A DNA stretch of 64,000 bases from Nemophila menziesii. Lineage: Eukaryota > Streptophyta > Magnoliopsida > Boraginales > Hydrophyllaceae. Where the stretch lies: NCBI GenBank assembly GCA_029959085.1, contig JARWIR010000001.1, forward strand, positions 14,313,730 through 14,377,729, in the 5' to 3' direction. The notes under the pieces are model-generated. The model made no database searches and was not told the DNA's origin. It saw only the letters and a program-made list of their open reading frames with translations. Both the position numbers and the translations under genes were made by a program. Of the stretch, positions 33,570 to 43,883 are shown in pieces (position 1 is the stretch's first letter; every line of letters starts with the position of its first letter).

Positions 33570-35315
33570 TGGTGGGTCCTTGTGTGTTATAAATTAATGC
33601 GATAAAGATTAAGGAACCACAATACCGCAAGTGTACGGTTGTCCAAGTAATACTCCGAAAAGTCGGATTTGTTCTCAGGGATTGGACTGGTATAACCCAA
33701 GTGTTCAACAGATAAGTAGTAGTAATTGCAATTACAGAAAATAAAAGATGAGAAATATTTATTTGGTTTTTATATTAATCCTAAGAATGCATGAAAATAA
33801 ATAACTGAATACTAAATGACTAGATGCAGATATGAGCTATATTGAGTCTCGCAAGGAATCCACTTAATCAATATAATCTATGTTATGTTTAAGGGTAGAA
33901 TTGGAATTATAATATTAGTCGGGACTCTAATATCTCCTAGCCCCATGTCGGGTGGACCTAGAAGCTATCCTAAAGTATCATAAACACCTGTATGGTCGAA
34001 TATGCCTCTTCGGATGATATGATTTTACCTCTTTGGCTAGGTAACTAGTTAAGCCTGTCGGTCAATAACGGACATTACACGGGTATTACCTAGATCTGTA
34101 TTCAAACCCCCCTGTCGGATGATCACTTCTCCACTAAAGTGAATAGCCCAAATACTAAAATCTATTTCTAGTTGTACGGAAAAGAAATAGTGATTAAAAC
34201 AAAATAATATCCAATATCTAACACCTAATTCAATTTAAATCATAACAATCCCAAATTCAAAACATAAATTAAATTAATTAGGGTTCATCCCTTTATTGCG
34301 ATTCTCAAGCAATTAAGGTTTAGCTCATATTGAAAGTAAAAACAGTAAAAAAATTAATACTATACATGTCCTAATAACAAAAATAAAATAAGAACCTAGA
34401 TAGAGGAATTGGCTTGAACTGTTGTTGGAGATATAGACAGTCTCCAGCTTCTGCTCTTGCTTCCGCCTCTTGACGCTCTCTCTAAGGATGTATATATTGA
34501 ATGAATTATGAGAGGTCCTGAATTATGAGGTCTAAGGGGTGTATTTATGGGTGTTGGAAGACCCTAGGTCGAATTTGCTTGGAGTGGAAGACAAGTCAAG
34601 GACTCTCAAATTCGTAGCTCTAAAAGATAAGATTCTGCTGATTTGATTTGGTCATATCTTTTTGAATACTTATCCGTTTGAAGAGTTCCAATATATGAAA
34701 CTGCTTGTCTTGGAAAGCTCTTTCTATTGGTGCAGACCACTCGTCCAGAATCCATGCCAATCTTTTATTATGATTTAATCTCTAAAACGTGGCTGGATTT
34801 TCAGATTTCAAAAGGCAGCTTTATCTTTTCCTCCTTTGAATAAATCTTTCCTAAATCTTCTTATTTCCATGTAAATCTTCTTTCCTTTCATCTTTATCTT
34901 GACTTGGTCTCTAAGTAATTACCATTTATCTCTTAAAGCTTCACATTAAATAAATAATTAAACCGCATATGCTTAAAAAGAATAAATCAATAAATCAAGA
35001 AAACGAAATAGGAAAGTGTACTCTAAAAATAGAAACTCGACTAGAAATCATTTCCTAACACTCTAAAATACACTAAGACTCTATTCTCACTTCTTCTACT
35101 TGGATTGGTCTTTCATGAATTTCAAGAACCAGTTAACTTTGCATTAAAAATAGTCAAATTTACGCACAAAAGCTCAGATTCTGCAAATAGTTAATTTCCA
35201 AGGGGAGAAAGTGCAATATGATCAATTAAGCCTAAAAGTCTATTAAATAAGTCATTTATTCACCTAAAAGGATGTCTGCAAGGGGCTAATAATTAGAACA
35301 AATCGGGAGACATCA
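33570..35315 (-). repeat. LTR 2 (middle, mosaic LTR)
   Basis: 1746 bp, the longest of the three. Left of about 33841 it shares LTR 3 variants (AAATTAATGCG, the 75-bp block missing in LTR 1, GTAGTAGTAATTGC, CTATATTGAG). Right of about 34222 it shares LTR 1 variants (AACACCTAAT, TTAGCTCATATTG, the 50-bp block missing in LTR 3, GCAGACCACTCG, CGCATATGC). It serves both as 5' LTR of copy 1 and 3' LTR of copy 2. Confidence 0.93.
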
Positions 35316-37463
35316 AAACCCAAAACTCAAACCTTTGTCGTCCCGACAAAGTAAAATAAAAACAAAGGATCTTTTAGGTGAACGCAGAAGGTAGAATCTA
35401 GTAAATAATCCGAAAGCAAAGCTTAAAACAAATTTCATATAGTCTAATCTAGGAATTAATATACACCTACACTTATCATGCAAAATCAAATACAAAACAA
35501 TATCAATCCAAAATTAATTTCACAATGCTAGAAGGTTACGCTTATTACTTATCTCAAGATGGTGGCTATAGGGTGTTCCTCGATCTTTACTTGCATTGAA
35601 TGCTCCACTTAGAATAATCCCTATTAACTCACTGTGCATCTAGGAATCACGAGGACTTTACGGTTTTAGCATAGGCTGAAGGACGGTATGGTATGTATAT
35701 TTGGTAAATTTGAAGTGAGCTTTTGGCTCTCTCCTCACTTACCATCAACAAACTGTCCAAGAGCTTGAGTTTACACTTGAATAACGTTCTCACTCAACCC
35801 AATTGACGCGCTTAATTAGCGTCCCCAAATTAACCCAATAAGCACTAAGGATGATTCACTTAAAAATTTCCACTTTGCCGGTCCAAATATAATTTCTTTT
35901 CAAATCAATCATTTTTTCTTTTCTTTTGTATAGCCATGACTCTCTTTATGATGTTGAGATACCATGCTATTTTTCATAGTTATGCCTATTCATAACTTGA
36001 GCTCGAAGCTTCTTTTCCATTCACTATTACCCCGGCAAAGGGTTACAATATAATAAACCTGTGAATCATCATCATCTATAGCACAAAGCACAATTGATAA
36101 GCTCAAAAATCCCAACCCAATGTAAATTCCCATATGGACCCACCACCCCAAACTCAAGCTCAAGACAGAGTCTCAGGATCGTGATTCAAGTGCGGGTCAT
36201 ATGGTCATGCCTAACAATCTAAAGGGAAATTGGCTTATAATGTGGCGACAAAAGAAAGGCTTAAAGGCTAAAAATTTGTCTAAGAAGGATAAAATTAATT
36301 CAGGGATAGACGGCCAAAAAGGATTCAAAGGGCTAACAAAGAACTGCCTCTATCATCTTCCTATCTACACACTTTGCCTCTAGTTCATACCTAAGTGGGT
36401 TCTCTACTCATTTAGATCTCACGTTCTACAAACCACCTATTATCCTTAAGCACAAGTTTACTTCTTTTGCATTGTTCGTTAATTCTTCCTATCAATTATT
36501 TCATATTTGCATGCAATTAAAGTGCGTTTTACACTAACTCCTAAAGTCAACTATTTTCTATCATAAATTTATAAAAAGCATGCTTGATGGGGGCATTTAA
36601 AATACTCTACAACTCTACATTCAAAACATTCCTCAAACTAAAATTGAAAAAAAAAACTGTAAAACACATAAAATTGGGATGAGGCAACGAACCCCACCCC
36701 AAACTCAAGAATGAGTCGTGTCCCCACGACTCGAAAAAGACTCAATAAAGCGAATAAACAAATAAAACAAATAAGAAAGGGATAGGAAAACGTATCTGAA
36801 CCAGCACGAAGCTGGTTTCCATGGTTGCGTGTAGGTTGAGCTCCTTGTGTTGCGTAGGTGGCATGTTGAACATTGCTCACACCACGTAATATGATTTGCA
36901 TAAGCTCCAACTCTTTTGTGATTTTTCCTATAGGTTTCAACACCTCTTCATGATTATCCTCCCAAAATTCTTTCAACTACATCTTTCAACACCCAAAAGT
37001 AATACAAGGTTCTTCAACTTCTTCTTCCTCTTCATGGTATTCTTGACCTTCCAATCTTCGTCATCTCAATGAACCCCAAACTCAAAACTTCAAATAATTA
37101 AGAACTAGAGAAGAGTTTTGAAATTTGATGTTTTGAGGATTTGTAATGAAGGATTTAGGTGTTATATGAGATGGGTAATAAATATTTAATAGCTTGAGGA
37201 AGGTTTAATGAATAGGATTGAAGCTTTGATGAAGAGGCTTAAGGTTGAAGGAGAAGATTTCTTGATTTTCTTGAAGGATTGTGGTGTTGGATGTGTGTTT
37301 GGAATGGATTAGGAGGAAGGATTTAATGTTCTTGGGTGTTGTAGTGGTCTTTGTGCAGGTACATAAGGGTTAGGATCTGGAAAATTCGTTTGAAGAGGCT
37401 AGGGTTTATCTCGTTAAGGTAAGAAGTTGACTGGGCCTTGATCTCTTCACAAACCGCCTGGCG

Positions 37464-37809
37464 CGGTGCATACCTGCGGTGCATGGGTGTACCGCGAGGG
37501 TACACCGCAGCGTTGTTGGTGTGAATTTCTCGCTTCTGCCTTATACCCGTGCTAGCACCCCGTGGCACGCGTTTTTGCCCTGCGGTGCAGGGGTGCGGTG
37601 CATGAGGTAGTCCGCACGTGCTCCGTGAAAAAACCCGCGGTGCATACCCGTGGCACGCGTTTTGGGCGTGCGGTGTAGGGTGCGGTGCACCGCGCCTATC
37701 AGCTCCTCTTTTTCTCGCCTCTGGATAAGACCCGTGGTGCGCGACCCGTGGTACGGGTTTTTGGGCGCGGTACATCCCTGCGGTATAGGGGGTACACCGC
37801 GGGGGTAGT
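37464..37809. repeat. GC-rich patch with repeated GCGGTGCA motifs, copy 2
   Basis: Counterpart of 26265-26610; the two are almost identical. Short direct and inverted GC words suggest a structured RNA segment or a packaging-type signal, which is not shown. Confidence 0.75.
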
Positions 37810-38020
37810 CCACGCCAGCCTTTGAATTTTCCAGAAAAAAATTTGCGTTTCCTAGCACCCCAAATGATTCCTGCATTAATAACACACTACCTTTCTCATT
37901 TCTTTTAAAAGTAGACACTAAAACTTGACACTTAACTTAGAATTATACACTAGGAATTGAAAACATAAAGCAATTTAAACATGGGTTGTCTCCCAAGAAG
38001 CACTTTTGTTTATTACGTCT

Positions 38021-39202
38021 TTAAGTTCGACGCGTTACCTTCCATGAACATGGTATTGAGGCCCTTGCGGTTCTCCTCCGCTTAAATTCGCCTCTTCCTT
38101 GACATGTGAGCTTAAGAACTTTCCCACCTCGAATGTTATTTAATCGATCTTTGATAGGGGGTGGGTAAGTACTTCGTTTCGCCTTCTTATTTACACGACG
38201 AAACTCATTTTCCCCCACACAATAGTAGATGACCGTCCTCAACGGTATAAGCTCATTTGTATTCCTCGTTTCAATCTCGCATTCCTCTTTAAAATGTGGC
38301 GGGTAGGTGCTCCTCCTTGCCGCTTTACTCTCGCGGTGTGGCACCTTGTTTGTATAGCACATGTCTGAACTTTGTGGTGGTGGAGGTGATTCGAATTTCT
38401 CAGCTCTCTTCTCTTTCATGATTCGGGGTAGAGATGGTAATTGGTGAACTTTTTGTGATGGAGATTCAACTTCTGTTTTAGCATGAACCTTGAATTCTTC
38501 AATTGATTCTCCAACCACTTCAGATTCGTCTTCGATGTCAACCCAATCTTCCACTATTACCTCGTCATATTTTTGTTGTGGAATCTCTATAACCTCGATC
38601 ACCACCTCTTCTCGGTTGTGTTCTGTATTTTGATCATGTGCATACATCATAGGAATAGCAATTTCTGTGTTAACTTCTAGGAATTGCGTTGCTACTCCTT
38701 CTTCTACCATGCTAACAAGATTTTCAACCACATGGTGGTCTCCATTTATAATCGGCACGGTGGCCGTATCACTATCACTATCATTTTTTTCCAACACTTC
38801 ATCCTCCACTACTTCTTCCGGTTCATAAGATTTGCTTTTGCTCTCGGCAAAGTCATGAGAATTATATCTGGAACCCCTTTCTAGCAACCGTTCTATTTTT
38901 GCACTGCTTTCCTCGCTGTTGCGAATGTATTTAGCAAGTGTTTCATTCAAATCAGCCAGAGTTATATGTGGAGGTTGTTGAATATTCCATCTTTGATCTG
39001 GTTGATAGTGATAAGATGGTTGTTCTTGATGATAGTGATACAGAAATTGTTGTTGATTATTCCCGATCCATTGGTTGTTCCAATTTTGCTCTTGCGGGTG
39101 TTGATAAGGTGTTTGGTAGAAGTTACTACCCCGTTGTTGTTGTCCCGAAGAGTCTTCCCAGTAATCATATGGATCGGGATCTAGGTAATGTCCTCTATAC
39201 AT
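38021..39202 (-). CDS. Single ORF of the non-autonomous LTR element, 393 aa, function unknown
   Basis: Starts MYRGHYLDPDPYDYW about 140 bases inside the primer-binding site, the place where gag normally begins. The N-terminal third is rich in Gln, Tyr, Asn and Trp. Next comes a short coiled-coil-like segment (DLNETLAKYIRNSEESSAKI), then an acidic middle (many Glu, Val, Asp), and a basic C-terminus with two RSTYPP motifs (RRSTYPPHFK, KRSTYPPPIK) and an Arg-rich stretch (EFKRRRTARA). No zinc knuckle, protease or pol domain is seen. It could be a reduced or repurposed gag; I do not recognise a named family. It is open in copy 2 and broken in copy 1. Confidence 0.6.
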   Translation of the reverse strand: MYRGHYLDPDPYDYWEDSSGQQQRGSNFYQTPYQHPQEQNWNNQWIGNNQQQFLYHYHQEQPSYHYQPDQRWNIQQPPHITLADLNETLAKYIRNSEESSAKIERLLERGSRYNSHDFAESKSKSYEPEEVVEDEVLEKNDSDSDTATVPIINGDHHVVENLVSMVEEGVATQFLEVNTEIAIPMMYAHDQNTEHNREEVVIEVIEIPQQKYDEVIVEDWVDIEDESEVVGESIEEFKVHAKTEVESPSQKVHQLPSLPRIMKEKRAEKFESPPPPQSSDMCYTNKVPHRESKAARRSTYPPHFKEECEIETRNTNELIPLRTVIYYCVGENEFRRVNKKAKRSTYPPPIKDRLNNIRGGKVLKLTCQGRGEFKRRRTARASIPCSWKVTRRT

Positions 39203-39340
39203 CTTTCAATAAAATCTCTTGATCATTACCTAAATAAAGAACCTGTAAAGATAAAACAAAACAAAGACAAGCGTAAAACTGCAAAAAGAAATAAATAAAC
39301 AATTAAAACTACTTAGAGATTAAACACCGGGGTCACACGC

Positions 39341-39363
39341 TGCAATCCCCGGCAGCGGCGCCA
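39341..39363 (-). other. Primer-binding site, copy 2 (tRNA-Asp type)
   Basis: Identical in position and sequence to 33541-33563: TGGCGCCGCTGCCGGGGAT on the minus strand, six bases from the inner edge of LTR 3. Confidence 0.8.
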
Positions 39364-39369
39364 AAAACT

Positions 39370-41056
39370 TGGTGGGTCCTTGTGTGTTATAAATTAATGC
39401 GATAAAGATTAAGGAACCACAATACCGCAAGTGTACGGTTGTCCAAGTAATACTCCGACAAGTCGCATTTGTTCTCAGGGATTGGACTGGTATAACCCAA
39501 GTGTTCAACAGATAAGTAGTAGTAATTGCAATTACAGAAAATAAAAGATGAGAAATATTTATTTGGTTTTTATATTAATCCTAAGAATGCATGAAAATAA
39601 ATAACTGAATACTAAAGGACTAGATGCAGATATGAGCTATATTGAGTCTCGCAAGGAATCCACTTAATCAATATAATCTATGTTATGTTTAAGGGTAGAA
39701 TTGGAATTATAATATTAGTCGGGACTCTAATATCTCCTAGCCCCATGTCGGGTGGACCTAGAAGCTATCCTAAAGTATCATAAACACCTGTATGGTCGAA
39801 TATGCCTCTTCGGATGATATGATTTTACCTCTTTGGCTAGGTAACTAGTTAAGCCTGTCGGTCAATAACGGACATTACACGGGTATTACCTAGATCTGTA
39901 TTCAAACCCCCCTGTCGGATGATCACTTCTCCACTAAAGTGAATAGCCCAAATACTAAAATCTATTTCTAGTTGTACGGAAAAGAAATAGTGATTAAAAC
40001 AAAATAATATCCAATATCTAAGACCTAATTCAATTTAAATCATAACAATCCCAAATTCAAAACATAAATTAAATTAATTAGGGTTCATCCCTTTATTGCG
40101 ATTCTCAAGCAATTAAGGTTTATTGAAAGTAAAAACAGTAAAGAAATTAATACTATACATGTCCTAATAACAAAAATAAAATAAGAACCTAGATAGAGGA
40201 ATTGGCTTGAACTGTTGTTGGAGATATAGACAGTCTCCAGCTTCTGCTCTTGCTTCCGCCTCTTGACGCTCTCTCTAAGGATGTATATATTGAATGAATT
40301 ATGAGAGGTCTTGAATTATGAGGTCTAAGGGGTGAGTCAAGGACTCTCAAATTCGTAGCTCTAAAAGATAAGATTCTGCTGATTTGATTTGGTCATATCT
40401 TTTTGAATACTTATCCGTTTGAAGAGTTCCAATATATGAAACTGCTTGTCTTGGAAAGCTCTTTCTATTGGTGCAGATCACTCGTCCAGACTCCATGCCA
40501 ATCTTTTATTATGATTTAATCTCTAAAACGTGGCTGGATTTTCAGATTTTAAAAGGCAGCTTTATCTTTTCCTCCTTTGAATAAATCTTTCCTAAATCTT
40601 CTTATTTCCATGTAAATCTTCTTTCCTTTCATCTTTATCTTGACTTGGTCTCTAAGTAATTACCATTTATCTCTTAAAGCTTCACATTAAATAAATAATT
40701 AAACCGCATGTGCTTAAAAAGAATAAATCAATAAATCAAGAAAACGAAATAGGAAAGTGTACTCTAAAAATAGAAACTCGACTAGAAATCATTTCCTAAC
40801 ACTCTAAAATACACTAAGACTCTATTCTCACTTCTTCTCCTTGGATTGGTCTTTCATGAATTTCAAGAACCAATTAACTTTGCATTAAAAATAGTCAAAT
40901 TTACGCACAAAAGCTCAGATTCTGCAAATAGTTAATTTCCAAGGGGAGAAAGTGCAATATGATCAATTAAGCCTAAAAGTCTATTAAATAAGTCATTTAT
41001 TCACCTAAAAGGATGTCTCCAAGGGGCTAATAATTAGAACAAATCGGGAGACATCA
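39370..41056 (-). repeat. LTR 3 (right, 5' LTR in element orientation)
   Basis: 1687 bp from TGGTGGGTCC to GGAGACATCA. It keeps the block lost from LTR 1 but has lost about 50 bp near 40334 and a few bases near 40122. It carries private variants (AAGACCTAAT, GCAGATCACTCG, CGCATGTGC, GTCTCCAAGG). It is followed directly by the duplication TTACC. Confidence 0.95.
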
Positions 41057-41061
41057 TTACC
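41057..41061. repeat. Target site duplication TTACC, right of the LTR array
   Basis: Partner of 22436-22440. No duplication separates the inner junctions, so the array entered as a single insertion. Confidence 0.93.
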
Positions 41062-42039
41062 TCTCAATCTTCATTTAGTCATTGGGTCAATTTTAACTGT
41101 CTGACCAAGTTTATTTCCAATTTTCCTTAGGATTCGCGCGGTATAATTGTGCGTCCCTACATTCGATATACGTACCCATGCGGTTGTCGTTGTTATTGAG
41201 TTTGAAATAGCGTTAAAATCCGGAGTCCATTCTCTAACAATTAGATAATGGTCCAGAACCATCCAGGGCCCCCCAAATAGTGCGAAATCGAAATCTTCCC
41301 TATGCTCAAACTTAACCATATAGTAGCCATGTCCGACATCAACTAGCTCGAAATGACCCTTAGGTGACCAAATTTGTCTTAATTTAGACGATAAGTATGT
41401 AAATCCAACTTCCCTACCCAAAAGTCTAATAACAGCAGTATTCCTCCATAGTCTAATCCCCTCTTGAATTTCATCCCTAGTCCTAAAGACAGTAGGAATT
41501 GCATCATTTATTTCAATTTCCTCATCATCCTCCACATGGTCTTCTAATTCGAAAAAAATTTCCCCATTCATAGCACGGATTGCTCTAATTTCCTCACTAT
41601 CCTCGATTATAGGTATTACTATATTATTCCCAGTTACCATTCCTTTCCAACCATTTAATTTAGCCCTAAAAGTACTTCCAGAATTAATACCTGATATTCC
41701 ATTTAGTATGGTTGTGTTTTGTTTCTGGACTGCAGGTTGTTCAGGAGGAGTGATCAGATTCTGTTCATTGGATTGTTCTGGGTTCGAATTGTCCAGCGCA
41801 GCGGAGGAGCTTGAACCATCACGATTAGCACGTTGTCGCTTGCCTGCTCGGACTCCAGCAGTGACCGTTGCAGCCAATTCTGGAAAATCCAGCATCATGT
41901 GATCATTATTTTGATTCGTAGCCATAAGAGTTTCAGCCACAGTAGTTGCAGCCATCACTCCCACAAGATTCGATGTTGGTTCCGGTGGCTTTTAAGCCTT
42001 TTGGTTGTCGCCGGCCATGGGTGGCGGCGTGGTAGCCAT
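41057..42039 (-). pseudogene. LINE-B ORF1, N-terminal part (DUF4283)
   Basis: The original start is probably the ATG at 42039 (MATTPPPMAGDNQKA), followed by an in-frame TAA at 41992-41994. The frame then stays open from 41964 (MGVMAATTVAETL) through a DUF4283 domain (LGREVGFTYLSSKLRQIW, FGGPWMVLDHYLIVREWTPDF, AWVRISNV) to a TGA at 41071-41073, just before the insertion point. The rest of ORF1 is at 21410-22440. Both stops are point changes separate from the LTR insertion. Confidence 0.87.
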
Positions 42040-42106
42040 GTTCAAACGTTCGATTGGTTTTTTTCTCACGTAAAATGCGGAGCATACTTTTTCAAAGCTT
42101 TTATTT

Positions 42107-42687
42107 CTTTTTTATCGGAAGTAGGATACATTAAATAAAAGTGTTTTTCAAAAATGAAAATTAACCAATTTAAATGTTGGAGACATGTCCAAAAAAAATG
42201 TCATGGAGACCTATTGGAGTCTAAAGTTTACAAAATTAACTGAAAGATAATGATAAAATATTTTATAGAGTAATATGTATCGTATAATATACTTTCTATT
42301 TTCTATAAATAATATCTGCTTAGATTTTCATACATATTAAAATATACAACAATTGAATTTATTATTATAAAAATATTTCTTATAAATGTTGATATTTTAA
42401 ATATATATTAAAAATATATATTTTAATATTTTAATAAAGATAAAGTTGATAAAGTTGAAAAAAAGTATATTGAAATACTAAGTGGATAATTTTTGGAACT
42501 CCACTTTTCGTAAGTAGATATTATTTGTGAGATAGAGAAAGTCGTTGGCTTCTAGATCGTCCGATCCATTCTTAGATCAAGGGACATGACGAAGACGAAG
42601 GACATTTTTATTCATAGTAGTTTAAATCTTCATTAGGAGAGGATGAATTTTTCATCTAGAACTTGACAAGGGATCATACATCAATGC
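42107..42687. other. AT-rich DNA upstream of LINE-B
   Basis: No gene, RNA or clear repeat is visible. The second half (from about 42580) already belongs to the repeated segment that carries the Ty3 pol remnant. Confidence 0.4.
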
Positions 42688-42960
42688 CAGGTTATAGCGC
42701 AGATAGGAAGCTTGCCTTCTAAAGAGACAACTTTGGAAGATGATAGACATGTTAAGGTCCTTAAGGACAAAGACATTCTTCCGACATGTGGCATTGTTAT
42801 GAACCAAATGGCACATGAAACCCCAATTGGCAAGGGACCCACAAGTTCAAGGAAGCGGATATAAATTGTGTGAAACATAAACACTTATATGCATAGTGGG
42901 AGAAAGGAATTGGATGGAATGAGATAAACATATATAGAGTGGGGGAAACTGGATATCATA
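42580..42960 (+). pseudogene. Ty3-type pol C-terminus remnant, copy 1
   Basis: The plus-strand frame reads QVIAQIGSLPSKETTLED from 42688, then LKDKDILPTCGIVMNQMA. This resembles the chromodomain-side end of chromovirus pol (pattern W-x-LP-x6-TWED followed by L-x-EDKV). It is diverged and lacks the rest of the gene. The same segment occurs again about 854 bp downstream. Confidence 0.55.
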
Positions 42961-43434
42961 AATCATAAATCGTTTTCTTTATAACTTTTTAGAAGCAAAA
43001 TTTGCCTTGATCTTCTTCTTTAGGAGTTCCCCAACTCTTGAAAGTTAGTTAACATTTGAAAATAATCCACAGATTTCAATAATAACAAAATTTATTATCA
43101 TTAATTTACTATCATTTTTATCTTAAAGAGAAACTATAGTTCTTCATTACACATTTTCTCTCCTATCTTTTCCATTTGTGGCAAGTTCCTTTAGTCACTT
43201 GATTTTGTGACAATATCCACTCATTTGTTACACATGACACTAATGTTGAGTTACACGTGGCAGTAATCTTGAGTGTTGCATGTAGTTATTGGATATTAAA
43301 TCACAAGTTGAATGATAATAGAATGAAATAATCAAACTGAAAGATAGTAAAAAAAATTACACGGGGAAGATGTCCCATCTAGTACATTGTACACCTAAGA
43401 AGTAGATCAACCATTTCTATTCCTCAACCGAGGA

Positions 43435-43830
43435 ACATGAAAAAGACAAAGATGAGTTTTCATGATAATAAAATCTTTGATCTTTCTTGTGACAGTATGA
43501 ATCCTTCCTCTAGAACTTGACAGGATATGACACATCAAGGTCAGGCCTTGGCGCAAATTGGAAGACCTACCTTCTAAAAAGGACACTTGGGAAGATGTTA
43601 TACATGATAAGACCCTTAAGGAAAAGTTTATTCTTCTAGAGGGTGGCAATTTTTAGGACCAGATTGAAAGTGAAAACGCACTTGGTGAGGGACTTTATGT
43701 GATATAATTACCCACAGATATGGGGAAACTGTTACATATAATATGTGAAACAAAAGCAGTTAAATACATAGTGGAGAAATAAGTGAGGTAGAATGAGATA
43801 AAAGAATATAAAATGCGGGAAAAAAGGTAA
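43435..43830 (+). pseudogene. Ty3-type pol C-terminus remnant, copy 2
   Basis: Reads QALAQIG, then after a frame change LPSKKDTWEDV and LKEKFILLEGGN. The TWED motif is better kept than in copy 1. Downstream non-coding DNA also matches copy 1 (GTGAAACA, TGCATAGTGG- and GAATGAGATAAA-like words), so the two are a diverged direct repeat. Confidence 0.55.
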
Positions 43831-43883
43831 ACATGCTATTAAAAAAAAATTTGGGTGTTTTTTCATGATTTTGGCCAAAATGT

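Larger units (their letters stand above)
35316..39369 (-). mobile_element. Internal region, copy 2 (non-autonomous LTR element), uninterrupted
   Basis: 4054 bp between LTR 2 and LTR 3. It contains a tRNA-Asp-type primer site at 39341-39363, one long ORF (38021-39202) next to it, the GC-rich patch (37464-37809) and long non-coding DNA. No pol domain is found in any frame. The sequence just inside LTR 2 is not clearly purine-rich, so the polypurine tract is weak or unusual. Confidence 0.9.
16803..42100 (-). mobile_element. LINE-B: L1-type non-LTR retrotransposon with RNase H, split by an LTR array
   Basis: The tail is the T-run at 16803-16815 (poly-A on the minus strand). ORF2 (16887-21326) and the C-terminal part of ORF1 (21410-22440) follow. 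The N-terminal part of ORF1 and the 5' leader resume at 41057 after the LTR array. Without the array the element is about 6.6 kb. A weak candidate target duplication is GCTTTCATTT (near 16795) and GCTTTTATTT (42097-42106), which would put the 5' end near 42096. Many stops and frameshifts make it dead. ORF order and the C-terminal RNase H separate it from LINE-A. Confidence 0.85.

Noticed and set aside
16795..42106. GCTTTYATTT as proven LINE-B target duplication
   Set aside because: Only ten bases with one mismatch in T-rich DNA; kept as a weak candidate, not as a feature.
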